The notes under the pieces: generated by a model
What the model was told of the DNA's origin: nothing
Database searches by the model: none
The model's input: the letters and a program-made list of their open reading frames with translations, nothing else
Program-made: the position numbers and the translations under genes
Shown here: piece after piece, positions 1-9,568 of the stretch
Position numbering within the stretch: position 1 is the stretch's first letter
Layout: the number at the start of each line of letters is the position of its first letter
NCBI RefSeq assembly: GCF_034039665.1
Contig: NZ_CP120131.1
Span: 1,164,446-1,228,445, forward strand
Direction: 5' to 3'
DNA: 64,000 nucleotides
From: Mammaliicoccus sp. Dog046
GTDB taxonomy: Bacteria; Bacillota; Bacilli; Staphylococcales; Staphylococcaceae

Positions 1-1160
1 TTATTTTACGTGAGACTCCATTCTACGCTGTATCTGGTGGACAAGTTGCAGATACAGGAATTATCAGACATGATCAATTCGAAATTGAAGTAACAGAAGT
101 CATTAAAGCGCCAAATGGTCAAAATTTACATGCTGGGCAAATCAAATTTGGACAAGTGCATATCGGCGAGACAGTTGAGGCAATTGTGAACCAAGATGAT
201 AGAAAAGATATTATCAAAAATCACTCTGCGACACATTTATTACATGCAGCATTAAAAGAAGTGCTAGGCACACATGTAAATCAAGCTGGTTCACTAGTTG
301 AAAGTGAAAGACTTAGATTCGATTTCTCTCATTTCGGACAAGTAACAGCTGAAGAATTAAAAACAATTGAAAGAATTGTAAATGAAAAAATATGGGTAAA
401 TATTCCTGTAGAAATTCAAGAAATGGCTATTGAACAAGCGAAAGAAAAAGGTGCAATGGCATTATTCGGAGAAAAATATGGCGATGTAGTAAGAGTAGTT
501 GAAATGTCATCTTATTCAATCGAATTATGTGGTGGTATCCATGTTCGTAATACAAGTGAAATTGGCTTATTTAAAATCGTATCTGAGTCAGGTACAGGTG
601 CAGGTGTAAGAAGAATTGAAGCAGTAACTGGTAAGAAAGCTTATGAAACTTTAAAACACTCTGAGTCTATCCTTGAAGAAGTAATGCAACATGTGAAAGT
701 GAAGGACCAAGAAAGAACGATTGAAAAAATTGATCAAATTCAACAAAGCAACAAAGAATTAGAAAAAGAACTTCAACAAAAAAATAAAACAATTACAGAA
801 TTGAAATCAGGCAATATTGAAGATAGTGTTGAGGAAATCAATGGTATTAAAGTACTTGCGACATTAGTTGAAGCAGAAAATCCAAAAGTATTAAGAACAA
901 TCATGGATGATTATAAATCTAAAATGCAAGATACAGTATTGTTATTAGCTAGTGTTAATGGCGAGAAAGTATCACTTGTATCTGCAGTTCCAAAAGAACT
1001 TACAGATAGAATTAAAGCTGGAGATATTATTAGAGAAGCAGCACAAATTACAAACGGTAAAGGTGGCGGTCGTCCGGATATGGCACAAGGTGGCGGTACA
1101 GATCCTTCTAAAGTAACAGAAGCTTTACAGTTTGTTAAAAACTACGTTAAATCTCTATAA
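1..1160 (+). CDS. alaS: alanine--tRNA ligase, C-terminal part (5' end outside window)
   Basis: The open frame runs in from the left edge (first full codon at 3), leaving about 385 residues of a protein that is normally near 875; catalytic and anticodon-recognition parts lie outside the window. What remains is the editing domain, with the start motif [11 protein letters not shown], the zinc ligands HSATH and CGGIH, then a coiled-coil linker and the C-terminal DHHA1/C-Ala domain ending in a glycine-rich [14 protein letters not shown] segment. The enzyme charges tRNA-Ala and clears mischarged Ser/Gly. It is followed 65 bases later by ireB-ruvX, the usual Bacillales neighbours. Confidence 0.97.
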   Translation, partial: ILRETPFYAVSGGQVADTGIIRHDQFEIEVTEVIKAPNGQNLHAGQIKFGQVHIGETVEAIVNQDDRKDIIKNHSATHLLHAALKEVLGTHVNQAGSLVESERLRFDFSHFGQVTAEELKTIERIVNEKIWVNIPVEIQEMAIEQAKEKGAMALFGEKYGDVVRVVEMSSYSIELCGGIHVRNTSEIGLFKIVSESGTGAGVRRIEAVTGKKAYETLKHSESILEEVMQHVKVKDQERTIEKIDQIQQSNKELEKELQQKNKTITELKSGNIEDSVEEINGIKVLATLVEAENPKVLRTIMDDYKSKMQDTVLLLASVNGEKVSLVSAVPKELTDRIKAGDIIREAAQITNGKGGGRPDMAQGGGTDPSKVTEALQFVKNYVKSL

Positions 1161-1189
1161 TTTCAAGTACTAATCGAATATGATATAAT
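1161..1189 (+). promoter_or_regulatory. candidate promoter for ireB-ruvX-DUF1292
   Basis: A perfect TATAAT lies at 1184-1189 preceded by TG at 1181-1182, an extended -10 element. The -35 (TTTCAA, 1161-1166, 17-base spacer) is weak. It would start transcription about 30 bases before ireB. Confidence 0.5.
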
Positions 1190-1225
1190 TAATATTAAGT
1201 TAATGGAGTTAGGGAGTGTAAAAAG

Positions 1226-1495
1226 ATGAATAATTTTGATAAAACGATGAAATTTAGCTATGATGATTTTCCTAAAGAAGATGTCAAAACAGTACTACAA
1301 AATGTTTATCGTACGTTAGAAGAACGTGGCTATAATCCTGTTAACCAAATTGTTGGTTATTTGTTGTCCGGTGACCCCGCATATATACCTAGACACAATG
1401 AAGCAAGAAATCAAATTAGACGCTTAGATAGAGATGATATTATGGAAGAACTCGTATCAAATTATTTAAAGCAAGAAAATGAATTCGATGCTTAA
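1226..1495 (+). CDS. ireB: IreB family regulatory phosphoprotein (UPF0297/YrzL)
   Basis: An 89-aa protein matching the UPF0297 family in length and composition, including the segment [19 protein letters not shown] that characterises it. In Enterococcus the orthologue IreB is phosphorylated by the Ser/Thr kinase IreK and negatively influences cephalosporin resistance; a staphylococcal role is inferred only. The start has a GGGAG ribosome site about ten bases upstream. The 3' end overlaps the first codon of ruvX by 8 bases, so the two are probably translationally coupled. This alaS-ireB-ruvX order is widely conserved in Firmicutes. Confidence 0.9.
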   Translation: MNNFDKTMKFSYDDFPKEDVKTVLQNVYRTLEERGYNPVNQIVGYLLSGDPAYIPRHNEARNQIRRLDRDDIMEELVSNYLKQENEFDA

Positions 1496-1916
1496 ACATA
1501 GAATCATTGGTTTAGATGTAGGTAGTAAGACGATAGGTGTAGCAGTCAGTGATGCGATGGGTTGGACTGCACAAGGAATAGATACACTCCGTATTAACGA
1601 AGAGAATGAAGAATTTGGTATTGATGAATTAATCAAAATTATAGATCAATATGATGTAGATACTGTCATTATTGGATTACCTAAAAATATGAATAATTCT
1701 ATTGGACCGCGTGGAGAAGCATCTATGCACTTTAAAACATTGCTTTCCGAAGCAAAACCTGACTTGAAAATGGTCATGTGGGATGAACGTTTAAGTACTG
1801 TAGGTGCAGAAAGAACGCTTTTAGAAGCGGATGTTTCTCGCAAAAAAAGAAAAAAAGTAATAGATAAAATGGCAGCTGTATTTATATTACAGGGGTACTT
1901 GGATTCTATTAAATAA
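1488..1916 (+). CDS. ruvX: RuvX/YqgF Holliday junction resolvase-like protein
   Basis: A 142-aa RNase H-fold protein. The N-terminal [15 protein letters not shown] motif holds the first catalytic Asp, GLPKNMN lies mid-protein, and WDERLST and the C-terminal [10 protein letters not shown] segment carry further acidic residues. Members act in pre-16S rRNA 5' maturation or resolve recombination junctions. Two in-frame ATGs exist (1479 and 1488); I chose 1488 because the protein then begins [10 protein letters not shown], as in other staphylococci. It overlaps the end of ireB and is followed 18 bases later by the DUF1292 gene. Confidence 0.92.
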   Translation: MLKHRIIGLDVGSKTIGVAVSDAMGWTAQGIDTLRINEENEEFGIDELIKIIDQYDVDTVIIGLPKNMNNSIGPRGEASMHFKTLLSEAKPDLKMVMWDERLSTVGAERTLLEADVSRKKRKKVIDKMAAVFILQGYLDSIK

Positions 1917-1934
1917 AGATAAGGAGAATGAATA

Positions 1935-2240
1935 ATGACTGAACATAATCATGAAGGACATTTAGAAATTAATAATGAGGAAGAATTATTAACACTTATT
2001 GATGAAAACAACAATGAGGTTTTATATCGTAAAGTATTAGAATTCTATCACCCTGAATTTAAGAAAGAATATATCATTCTTGCTGAAGAAGGAACAGCTG
2101 ACGATGAAGAAATCGAATTAATTCCTATGATTAATGAAGCGAATGATGATGGTGAAGGCGGTAAATTATTACCTGTTGAAACTGATGAAGAGTGGGATAT
2201 GATTGAAGAAATCGTAAACACTGAAATGGACGACGTTTAA
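1935..2240 (+). CDS. DUF1292 family protein (YrzB-like)
   Basis: A 101-aa very acidic protein with the DUF1292 pattern: an ITL-like core, the strands [18 protein letters not shown] and YIILAEEG, an acidic stretch, and a C-terminal [15 protein letters not shown]. The family's biochemical role is not known; the gene conservedly follows ruvX. A good AAGGAG site lies just upstream of the ATG. It is the last gene of the ireB-ruvX-DUF1292 unit, since a strong terminator follows within 30 bases. Confidence 0.85.
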   Translation: MTEHNHEGHLEINNEEELLTLIDENNNEVLYRKVLEFYHPEFKKEYIILAEEGTADDEEIELIPMINEANDDGEGGKLLPVETDEEWDMIEEIVNTEMDDV

Positions 2241-2264
2241 AATTTAATATGTAATAGTACACCG

Positions 2265-2299
2265 TACCCCTAATGTGATATAATCATTAGGGGTATTTT
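2265..2299 (+). terminator. intrinsic terminator after the DUF1292 gene
   Basis: An 11-bp perfect inverted repeat (TACCCCTAATG at 2265-2275, its complement at 2285-2295) with a 9-base loop, followed by TTTT. It separates the ireB unit from mltG. Confidence 0.8.
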
Positions 2300-2319
2300 A
2301 TTTACATAAGGAGTCACAT

Positions 2320-3438
2320 ATGGGAAAAAATAGTATATATAAAGATGCGAGGTTATTATCTAAGTACATTAGTTTAGGTATAATCAGTATCCTCTTTTTA
2401 TTATTTTTATTGATTACACTAATTGGTTTATGTGTAATCGGCATTAATGGGAGGCCGGTCAATGCAGATAGCCAAGAGCAAATTATTTTTAAAGTTAACC
2501 CAAACGATACAACAGAAATCATCAGCCAACAATTAGCTGAAGATAAACTCATTAGAAATGAAACGATTTTTAAATATTATTTAAAATTAAATAACATATC
2601 AAGTTTTCAAGCTGGAGAATATAAATTCTCACCATCCATGTCTTTAAAAGATATTGCAACAAGTCTTAAGACCGGAAAAGTATATATTAAAACTGCAGTT
2701 CAATTTGATGTAAAAGAAGGATCTAATATCGAACTCATTGCAGGAATAGTTGAAGAAAACACGTCTATATCAAGAGAAGAATTCCTAGGAAAGATGAAAG
2801 ATCGAGATTTCATTAAAAAATATCAAAAGCAATATCCAAAAATGCTTTCAAATGAAATATTAAATAAAGATTTAAGATACCCTTTAGAAGGATATTTAGC
2901 GCCAGCTACATATCAATTTACAAATAGCAACGTGTCCGTAGATGAAATTGTTCAAAAAATGTTACAAGAGACGACAAATACGACGTATAAGTTATACGAA
3001 GAAGAAGGTCCATTAAAGTTGACTGAGAACTATGAATTAAAAACGCTGTCGTTTCATGAGTATTTAACAATGTCTTCAATTGTTGAAGCTGAAATGAAAA
3101 ATATGACAGATAAATCTAGATATACATCATTAATTGTAAATCGACTTGAGAATAATCCACAAAGTGCATTAAATTCAGATGCTACTGTGCGATATGCTCT
3201 GAAAAAAGAACCATCTGAGCGGTTATCTGAAAAAGATTATTCAACACATTCACCATTTAATACTTATGGACAAAAAGGCTTACCAATAGGTCCAATTAAT
3301 AATTTTTCTGATGAAACGGCAAGAACAACGATACATCCACCTGAAACAGATTATTATTATTATACAACTACGAAAAGTGGGAAAGTTCTCTTTGCTGATA
3401 CCATCAGTCAACAAGAAAAAAATAAAGAAAAACAATAA
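2320..3438 (+). CDS. mltG: endolytic murein transglycosylase MltG
   Basis: A 372-aa membrane-anchored enzyme that cleaves nascent glycan strands and so helps set glycan length. One transmembrane helix lies near residues 16-42, followed by an extracellular LysM-like region (LKDIATSLKTGKV) and the YceG/MltG catalytic domain. The domain shows SSIVEAEM with the expected catalytic Glu, LNSDATVRYAL, then HSPFNTYGQKGLPIGPI and the C-terminal YYYYTTTKSGKVLFADT. AAGGAG sits 7 bases before the ATG. It is a single-gene unit bounded by terminators on both sides. Confidence 0.93.
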   Translation: MGKNSIYKDARLLSKYISLGIISILFLLFLLITLIGLCVIGINGRPVNADSQEQIIFKVNPNDTTEIISQQLAEDKLIRNETIFKYYLKLNNISSFQAGEYKFSPSMSLKDIATSLKTGKVYIKTAVQFDVKEGSNIELIAGIVEENTSISREEFLGKMKDRDFIKKYQKQYPKMLSNEILNKDLRYPLEGYLAPATYQFTNSNVSVDEIVQKMLQETTNTTYKLYEEEGPLKLTENYELKTLSFHEYLTMSSIVEAEMKNMTDKSRYTSLIVNRLENNPQSALNSDATVRYALKKEPSERLSEKDYSTHSPFNTYGQKGLPIGPINNFSDETARTTIHPPETDYYYYTTTKSGKVLFADTISQQEKNKEKQ

Positions 3439-3443
3439 CAAAG

Positions 3444-3486
3444 AAAACAAGCGCATGAAATTTCGAGGAAAATGCGCTTGTTTTTT
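3444..3486 (+). terminator. intrinsic terminator after mltG
   Basis: A 13-bp inverted repeat (AAAACAAGCGCAT at 3444-3456, complement at 3472-3484) closed by a 15-base loop and running into a T tract. Confidence 0.85.
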
Positions 3487-3567
3487 ATTTATACTTACTA
3501 TTTAGTCTGAAATATGGTAAAATATTTAATGTTTATTAAACCATATTGCGTATATGAGCGATGCATA

Positions 3568-3598
3568 CTAACTGGTCAGAGTACTAGTTGGGTTTTTT
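3568..3598 (+). promoter_or_regulatory. leader terminator/attenuator-like hairpin upstream of trmR
   Basis: A 9-bp stem with two G-U pairs (3568-3576 with 3583-3591), a 6-base loop, and six T residues from 3593. It lies between a TAAAAT -10-like sequence (3518-3523) and the trmR ribosome site, so it would sit inside the leader of the trmR-trhP1-trhP2-udk-greA message, not at the end of a gene; mltG has its own terminator upstream. Attenuation is inferred from position; no ligand or tRNA signature was recognised. Confidence 0.5.
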
Positions 3599-3627
3599 AT
3601 TATATTGAAGTGTAAGGAAGTTGTAAC

Positions 3628-4269
3628 ATGGAAAAAGATATTAAATATATCGAAGAATTGCTTTTTCAAAAATCTTCGCCGATAGATGCGCTTAGATTAT
3701 ATGCCTCAGAGCATAGTGTCCCTATAATGGACAAAATATCAACAGAATTTGTAAAGCAAATGATAAGAGTTAAAAGTGTTAAAAATATACTCGAGATTGG
3801 TACTGCAATCGGGTATAGTTCCATGCATTTCGCTTCTTGTGATTCAGACATTCGTATTTGGACCATTGAAAGAAATGAAGAAATGTATCAGCTAGCTAGC
3901 AAAAATATAAAAGATTATAATTTTGAAACGCAAATTAATGTCATTTATTCAGATGCTAAAGAAGCTAAACCATTATTACCAAATCAACAAAAGTTTGATT
4001 TGATTTTTATCGATGCGGCTAAAGCACAATCACAAAAATTCTTTGAGTTATACGAAGATCTATTAAGTGATGATGGCATAATTATTACTGACAATGTGTT
4101 ATATCATGGATTTGTCAGTGACATTGATGTTGTTCGAACTAGAAATGTAAGACAAATGGTTAAAAAAGTTCAAAAATATAATGAATGGCTCATGCAACAT
4201 AAAGACTATGAGACAACATTTATTAATATTGGGGATGGAATGGCAATTTCAAAGAAGGAGCATAATTGA
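3628..4269 (+). CDS. trmR: tRNA 5-hydroxyuridine methyltransferase TrmR (YrrM)
   Basis: A 213-aa class I SAM-dependent O-methyltransferase of the caffeoyl-CoA type. The SAM loop is EIGTAIGYSS near residue 57, and the metal/substrate region is FIDAAKAQSQKF near residue 128. In Bacillus subtilis the orthologue YrrM methylates 5-hydroxyuridine at tRNA position 34 to 5-methoxyuridine. The two downstream U32 proteins are the hydroxylation factors of the same pathway, which supports this assignment. AAGGAAG lies about 8 bases before ATG. The TGA stop overlaps the next ATG. Confidence 0.87.
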   Translation: MEKDIKYIEELLFQKSSPIDALRLYASEHSVPIMDKISTEFVKQMIRVKSVKNILEIGTAIGYSSMHFASCDSDIRIWTIERNEEMYQLASKNIKDYNFETQINVIYSDAKEAKPLLPNQQKFDLIFIDAAKAQSQKFFELYEDLLSDDGIIITDNVLYHGFVSDIDVVRTRNVRQMVKKVQKYNEWLMQHKDYETTFINIGDGMAISKKEHN

Positions 4270-5192
4270 TGACGGAATTATTAGTGACACCTAAATCAGT
4301 GACACATATTGAGAAATTAATAGAATTAGGTGCAGATGCATTTGTTATTGGTGAAGAAAAATTCGGATTAAGATTAGCTGGTGAATTTAAAGAACCCGAA
4401 CTTCGTGAAGCAATAAAAATCATTCATCAACATGGCAAGAAAGCATATGTAGCAGTAAATGGCATATTTCACAATGAACATATTGATGATTTAGAAACAT
4501 ATATAGATTTATTACATGAATTAAAGGTTGATCGAATTATTTTCGGTGATCCTGCTGTAGTTATGTCTATGAAACATCGTGAAAATCCGATACCGCTAAA
4601 CTGGAGTGCTGAAACCATTGTTACGAATCATTTCCAATGTAATTATTGGGGACAAAGAGGTTCAGCAAGAGCTGTACTAGCACGTGAATTAAGTATTGAA
4701 GAAGTTTTAGAAATCAAAGAAAATAGCGATGTTGAAATTGAAGTACAAGTTCATGGAATGACATGTATGTTCCAATCTAAAAGACAATTATTAGGTAATT
4801 ATTTTATGTATCAAGATAAAGTAATGAAAATTGAGAACAGACAAGAAAACAAAGACATGCTTTTATACGATGAAGAACGTAGTAATAAATACCCAATCTA
4901 TGAAGACGGCAATGGGACACATATTATGAGTCCAAATGATATTTGCCTAATTGAAGATTTAGAGTCGTTATTAGAAGCTAATATAGACGCTATAAAAATA
5001 GATGGTGTATTACAAACGGAAGCATATATAAACGTTGTTACTGAACAATATCGAGAAGCGATTGATTTGTATAATGAGGATCCTGAATTATATGAAGATG
5101 AGAAATTTATGTTGTTAGAGCCTATTGAAGATATTCAACCTACACATCGCCCAATGGACCAAGGATTCTTGTTCAAACAAACAGTTTATTAG
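4269..5192 (+). CDS. trhP1: U32-family tRNA hydroxylation protein TrhP1 (YrrN-like)
   Basis: A 307-aa peptidase-U32-family protein. The TIM-barrel start is VTPKSVTHIEKLIELGADAF; conserved parts include NGIFHN, WSAETIVTN and HGMTCMFQSKRQLLGN. It is shorter than TrhP2 and lacks the cysteine-rich GGCCQSCR segment. In B. subtilis YrrN and YrrO together are needed for prephenate-dependent 5-hydroxyuridine formation at tRNA position 34; the older collagenase/PrtC name is not supported. A TTG precedes the ATG in frame, but AAGGAG at 4255-4260 is best spaced for the ATG at 4269. Translationally coupled to trmR through a TGATG overlap. Confidence 0.85.
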   Translation: MTELLVTPKSVTHIEKLIELGADAFVIGEEKFGLRLAGEFKEPELREAIKIIHQHGKKAYVAVNGIFHNEHIDDLETYIDLLHELKVDRIIFGDPAVVMSMKHRENPIPLNWSAETIVTNHFQCNYWGQRGSARAVLARELSIEEVLEIKENSDVEIEVQVHGMTCMFQSKRQLLGNYFMYQDKVMKIENRQENKDMLLYDEERSNKYPIYEDGNGTHIMSPNDICLIEDLESLLEANIDAIKIDGVLQTEAYINVVTEQYREAIDLYNEDPELYEDEKFMLLEPIEDIQPTHRPMDQGFLFKQTVY

Positions 5193-5213
5193 TTTAATTA
5201 AAGGAATGATAAC

Positions 5214-6482
5214 ATGAAAGTATTAGAACCAATGGGAGCTAGAAGAGAAACAAAAATTAAAAAACCAGAATTACTAGCACCAGCTGGCAATTTAGAGAAA
5301 CTTAAAATTGCCGTTCATTATGGCGCTGATGCAGTGTTCTTAGGTGGACAAGAGTATGGATTAAGATCTAATGCAGATAATTTTACGATGGAAGAGATTA
5401 AAGAAGGCGTTGAATTTGCTGCAAAATATGGAGCAAAAATATATGTTACAACTAATATTTTTGCACATGATGAAAACATTCCAGGATTAGACAAGTATTT
5501 AAAAGATTTAAATGAAACAGGAGCACACGGTATTATTGTTGCTGATCCATTAATCATTGAAACTTGTAAACGTGTCGCACCAAATTTAGAAATTCATTTA
5601 AGTACACAGCAATCATTATCTAATTATAGAGCGGTTCAATATTGGAAAGAAGAAGGGCTCGAACGTGTCGTACTAGCACGTGAAACAAGTGCAGAAGAAA
5701 TGTTAGAAATGAAAGAAAAAGTTGATATCGAAATAGAAACATTTATTCATGGTGCGATGTGTATTGCTTATTCTGGTAGATGTACATTAAGTAATCATAT
5801 GACTGCAAGAGACTCAAATAGAGGTGGTTGTTGCCAAAGTTGTAGATGGGATTATGATTTAATTTCTGTCGAAGATGATGGTGAATTGGAGCCATATTAT
5901 GCAAATGAAGATGTTACATCATTCGCAATGAGTCCAAAAGACTTGAAATTAATTGAATCTATACCTAAAATGATGGACATTGGTATTGATTCGTTAAAGA
6001 TTGAAGGTCGTATGAAATCTATCCATTATATTGCTACGGTTGTATCAGTATATCGTAAAGTAATTGATAGTTATGCTGAAGACCCAGAAAACTTTAAAAT
6101 CGATCCTAGATGGTTGATTGAGTTAGATAAATGTGCGAATAGAGATACTGCACCAGCATTCTTTGAAGGTGTTCCACAATATGAGGAACAAATGTTTGGC
6201 CAAGAGTCAAATAAAAAAACACCTTTTGATTTTTGTGGATTAGTGTTAGACTATGACGCAGAATCACAAATTGCTACTATTCAACAAAGGAACCATTTTA
6301 AACCAGGTCAAGAAATCGAATTTTTCGGTCCTGAAATTGATAATTTCACACAAATCATTGATCATATCTATGATGAAAACGGTGAGGAATTAGACGCAGC
6401 AAGACATCCGCTGCAAGTGATTCAAATTAAAGTGGATCGCCCGATTTATCCAAATAACATGATGAGAAAGGGAATCGTTTGA
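5214..6482 (+). CDS. trhP2: U32-family tRNA hydroxylation protein TrhP2 (YrrO-like)
   Basis: A 422-aa U32 family member with the full family signature: [16 protein letters not shown], then [13 protein letters not shown], whose clustered cysteines are likely metal or Fe-S ligands. The C-terminal extension (from about residue 340) forms a small beta domain with [10 protein letters not shown]. It should work with the upstream YrrN-like protein in 5-hydroxyuridine formation on tRNA, supplying substrate to TrmR. AAAGGA lies 8 bases before the ATG. The TGA stop overlaps the start of udk by one base, so these genes form one message. Confidence 0.87.
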   Translation: MKVLEPMGARRETKIKKPELLAPAGNLEKLKIAVHYGADAVFLGGQEYGLRSNADNFTMEEIKEGVEFAAKYGAKIYVTTNIFAHDENIPGLDKYLKDLNETGAHGIIVADPLIIETCKRVAPNLEIHLSTQQSLSNYRAVQYWKEEGLERVVLARETSAEEMLEMKEKVDIEIETFIHGAMCIAYSGRCTLSNHMTARDSNRGGCCQSCRWDYDLISVEDDGELEPYYANEDVTSFAMSPKDLKLIESIPKMMDIGIDSLKIEGRMKSIHYIATVVSVYRKVIDSYAEDPENFKIDPRWLIELDKCANRDTAPAFFEGVPQYEEQMFGQESNKKTPFDFCGLVLDYDAESQIATIQQRNHFKPGQEIEFFGPEIDNFTQIIDHIYDENGEELDAARHPLQVIQIKVDRPIYPNNMMRKGIV

Positions 6483-7105
6483 TGGGAAAGACTACAATCA
6501 TAGGTATTGCAGGGGGTTCTGGATCTGGAAAGACTTCTGTAACATCCGAAATAATGAAAAATTTAAATGGATATAGTGTTGCATTAATAGAGCAAGATTA
6601 TTATTATAAAGATCAATCTCATATGTCGTTTGAAGATAGATTAAAAACAAACTATGATCATCCATTTGCTTTCGACAACGAAAGATTAAAGCATGACTTA
6701 AAGAACTTAAAAGAAGGACAAGCGATTGAAGTACCAACGTATGATTATTCTAATCATACGAGAAGTGACAAGACGATTAGATTTGAACCTAAAGATGTAA
6801 TTATACTGGAAGGTATATTCGCTTTAGAAAATGAAGATTTAAGAGACTTGATGGATGTTAAGATATATGTTGATACAGATGCTGATTTAAGAATACTTCG
6901 TCGATTAGTAAGAGATATACAAGATCGCGGACGTACGATGGAATCAGTCATTGATCAATACCTATCAGTTGTTAGACCGATGCATATCCAATTTATAGAA
7001 CCAACTAAAAAATATGCGGATATCATCATCCCTGAAGGTGGTAGCAATAAAGTAGCAATTGATATCATGACAACGAAGATCCAATCATTAGTACAAGATA
7101 TTTAA
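6482..7105 (+). CDS. udk: uridine kinase
   Basis: A 207-aa uridine/cytidine kinase of pyrimidine salvage, converting uridine to UMP. The P-loop is [12 protein letters not shown] at the N terminus; [17 protein letters not shown] and EGIFALE are the substrate and Mg-binding segments, and [12 protein letters not shown] is the lid. A TTG codon directly precedes the ATG; the AAAGGGA site at about 6468 fits the ATG at 6482, which overlaps the trhP2 stop. udk follows the yrrMNO genes in B. subtilis too. Confidence 0.95.
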   Translation: MGKTTIIGIAGGSGSGKTSVTSEIMKNLNGYSVALIEQDYYYKDQSHMSFEDRLKTNYDHPFAFDNERLKHDLKNLKEGQAIEVPTYDYSNHTRSDKTIRFEPKDVIILEGIFALENEDLRDLMDVKIYVDTDADLRILRRLVRDIQDRGRTMESVIDQYLSVVRPMHIQFIEPTKKYADIIIPEGGSNKVAIDIMTTKIQSLVQDI

Positions 7106-7134
7106 ATAATTACAAAGTAAAGGAAGATGGAAGA

Positions 7135-7611
7135 ATGGAAACACAAAAAGAATTTCCTATGACACAGGAAGGCTATAACAAATTAGAAAAAGAATTAGAA
7201 GAATTAAAAACAGTTAAGCGACCAGAAGTCGTTGAGAAAATAAAAGTAGCGCGTAGCTTCGGAGACTTATCTGAGAACTCTGAGTATGATGCAGCTAAAG
7301 ACGAACAAGGATTTATTGAACAAGAGATTCAAAAAATCGAAAACATGATTCGTCATGCACATATCATCGAAGATAACGGTTCTAAAAATGATATTCAAAT
7401 AGGTAGAACTGTTACTTTTACAGAAATCCCAGGTAATGATGAAGAAAGCTATAAAATTGTTGGTTCTGCTGAAGCGGACCCATTTGAAGGTAAAATTTCA
7501 AATGAATCACCAATTGCAAAAGCATTAATTGGAAAGAAAATTAATGATGAAGTAAATGTTCCATTGCCAAATGGTAATGAAATGAAAGTTAAAATCGTAA
7601 AAATAGATTAA
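7135..7611 (+). CDS. greA: transcription elongation factor GreA
   Basis: A 158-aa factor that stimulates RNA polymerase to cleave backtracked transcripts. Residues 1-75 form the antiparallel coiled coil with the acidic tip [15 protein letters not shown], and the C-terminal half is the FKBP-like domain ([28 protein letters not shown]). The ATG has an AAAGGAAG site in front. It closes the trmR operon, and a strong terminator follows. Confidence 0.96.
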   Translation: METQKEFPMTQEGYNKLEKELEELKTVKRPEVVEKIKVARSFGDLSENSEYDAAKDEQGFIEQEIQKIENMIRHAHIIEDNGSKNDIQIGRTVTFTEIPGNDEESYKIVGSAEADPFEGKISNESPIAKALIGKKINDEVNVPLPNGNEMKVKIVKID

Positions 7612-7636
7612 GATTTTATTGAGATAAAATTAAAGC

Positions 7637-7688
7637 AACAGCGCATATATTTCGAGTATGTTTATTCGATATATATGCGCTGTTTTTA
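7637..7688 (+). terminator. intrinsic terminator after greA
   Basis: A 14-bp perfect inverted repeat (AACAGCGCATATAT at 7637-7650, complement at 7671-7684) with a 20-base loop and a short T run. It ends the trmR-greA operon before the oxoprolinase cluster. Confidence 0.85.
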
Positions 7689-7841
7689 TGTGAAAAATAA
7701 TATGTATTTAGAATAAAATAATCTTACATATTTTTATTTTTTTTGCTCTTTTTTTTTATATTTTCTCATAGTATGATGGAATGGTATTAAAAATTTTCAA
7801 TAGTCTGACTAATGAAAAGTAAAAACAAAGGGGAGGTACAA

Positions 7842-8564
7842 ATGGAAATTAAACCAATTGATGAAACGCATTTCATGATTTACGAAGAAAATGTCATTGA
7901 TACCGAAATTAAGAGTAAAATTTCATCAATAGCAAATTTGATTGATTCACAAGATCACCCAGCAATTATTAGTGTAACGCCATCATACAGATCGATAATG
8001 GTCACGTACGATGTACTTCAAATTACATTAGAAGTATTGTTGGATGATTTAGGTCTAAATAATTTAAAGCATGATGAGTTAAATAGTCAGCAGTCTAAGA
8101 GGTTAATTACGATACCTGTTGCATATGGAGGGGCATATGGACCAGATTTGAATGTAGTATCTAATCATGCCAATTTATCAGAAGATGAAGTTATTAAATT
8201 ACATACAGAACCTAATTATTTGATATACGCAATAGGCTTCTTACCAGGATTCCCATTTTTAGGAGGGTTGAATAAACAAATATTTACTCCTCGGAAAGAA
8301 ACACCACGATCAAAAATTGTTCAAGGATCTGTGGGCATAGCAAATAATCAAACTGGATTATATCCTAAATCATCACCTGGAGGATGGCAGATTATAGGTC
8401 GTACCCCAATAGATGTATTTAACTTGGATAGAAATCCGATGATCTTATATGAAGCTGGAGATTATATAGCATTTAAAGCGATATCAAATGAAGAATTCGA
8501 TAATATTGAGAAAGAAATTAATGATGGCCGTTTTGATTATCGACAGTTAGTAGGTGAACTTTAA
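7842..8564 (+). CDS. pxpB: 5-oxoprolinase subunit PxpB (KipI family)
   Basis: A 240-aa KipI-like protein; the family was first named as an inhibitor of the sporulation kinase KinA, but with PxpA and PxpC it forms an ATP-dependent 5-oxoprolinase. Signature segments are GFLPGFPFLGGL, then GSVGIANNQTGLYP and SPGGWQIIGRTP. An upstream in-frame ATG exists at 7812, but the strong AAAGGGGAGG site at 7827-7836 points to 7842. It begins a six-gene unit and overlaps pxpC by one base. A TATGAT at 7772-7777 may be its -10 element. Confidence 0.92.
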   Translation: MEIKPIDETHFMIYEENVIDTEIKSKISSIANLIDSQDHPAIISVTPSYRSIMVTYDVLQITLEVLLDDLGLNNLKHDELNSQQSKRLITIPVAYGGAYGPDLNVVSNHANLSEDEVIKLHTEPNYLIYAIGFLPGFPFLGGLNKQIFTPRKETPRSKIVQGSVGIANNQTGLYPKSSPGGWQIIGRTPIDVFNLDRNPMILYEAGDYIAFKAISNEEFDNIEKEINDGRFDYRQLVGEL

Positions 8565-9565
8565 TGAAATGTTTAAAACCAGGTCTATTTACAACGATAC
8601 AAGATATGGGTAGATATCAATATGAAAAAGATGGGTTTTCAGTGGCGGGTGTCATGAATCAATATTTTTATAAAATAGCCAATGCACTCGTTGGTAATGA
8701 TGATGCTCCTGTATTTGAAATTACAATTAATGGTCCTCAACTCAAATTTAATGAGCCAAACATTTTTGCTTTTGTCGCTTACGATGCAGAAATATTTGTA
8801 GATGAACATCCAGTACTGGTCAATACAGCAATTTATGTCGATAAGGGACAAATACTTAATCTTAAAAAAATTACTAAAGGTGCAAGAGGATACTTATCAT
8901 TTTATAAATCACTAGATATTGAACCTGTATTAGGAAGTGTATCTACACATACGAGAAGCGGTATTGGTGGATATCAAGGTAGAACGTTAAACAAAGGTGA
9001 TATTTTACAATTCAAGGATAAACCAATGAATCATGATTTAATTGGTAATACTTTTCACATTGATAGGGATGAATCTTATGATGAAATTCCTATTCTAGAA
9101 GGTTTGCAATTTGATTCGTTTGATCCATCTTCCCAAAAATTACTGACAGAACAAAGGTATTGTATTTCGGATATGTCTGATCGAATGGGGTATAGATTGA
9201 ATGGTGATGAAAAATTGATACATAAAGACACAGCAGATATTATTTCAGAACCAATTGCAGCTGGTAGTGTGCAAGTACCAACGGATGGACAACCGATTAT
9301 TTTATTGAATGATAGGCAAACAATAGGTGGATATACAAAAATAGCAACAGTAACATTTATTGGTAGAGAAAAACTCGCGAATTTAAAAGCAAATGACACA
9401 TTAAAGTTTAAATGGGTATCATATGAAGAAGCAATTACGAATTTTAAAACGTATATGAACCAAATAGATAATGACATACATGCAATTAAACAAAAGAAAT
9501 ATAAAGATTTGTCAAACATAAGACCAAAATCTAAAAAAATAGCGAAACTTATTAAAGGGGAATAA
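8564..9565 (+). CDS. pxpC: 5-oxoprolinase subunit PxpC (KipA/biotin-dependent carboxyltransferase-like)
   Basis: A 333-aa protein of the AHS2/KipA family, with the N-terminal PGLFTTIQDMGR start, GSVSTHTRSGIGG, SDRMGYRLNG and the C-terminal PTDGQPIILLNDRQTIGGY. It pairs with PxpB to activate 5-oxoproline for PxpA. The same fold occurs in urea carboxylase and in domains fused to biotin carboxylases, which fits the biotin carrier and carboxylase genes directly downstream. It starts inside the TAATG overlap with pxpB, so stoichiometric co-translation is expected. Confidence 0.91.
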   Translation: MKCLKPGLFTTIQDMGRYQYEKDGFSVAGVMNQYFYKIANALVGNDDAPVFEITINGPQLKFNEPNIFAFVAYDAEIFVDEHPVLVNTAIYVDKGQILNLKKITKGARGYLSFYKSLDIEPVLGSVSTHTRSGIGGYQGRTLNKGDILQFKDKPMNHDLIGNTFHIDRDESYDEIPILEGLQFDSFDPSSQKLLTEQRYCISDMSDRMGYRLNGDEKLIHKDTADIISEPIAAGSVQVPTDGQPIILLNDRQTIGGYTKIATVTFIGREKLANLKANDTLKFKWVSYEEAITNFKTYMNQIDNDIHAIKQKKYKDLSNIRPKSKKIAKLIKGE

Positions 9566-9568
9566 AAC

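Noticed and set aside
1-160. AlaRS editing motif AVSGGQ in place of the more common AESGGQ.
   Set aside because: I cannot establish that Val is unusual in staphylococcal AlaRS, and the zinc and DHHA1 motifs are intact.
3311-3505. A 64-codon ORF overlapping the mltG end.
   Set aside because: It is out of frame with mltG, spans its terminator, and is lysine/isoleucine-rich without a ribosome site.
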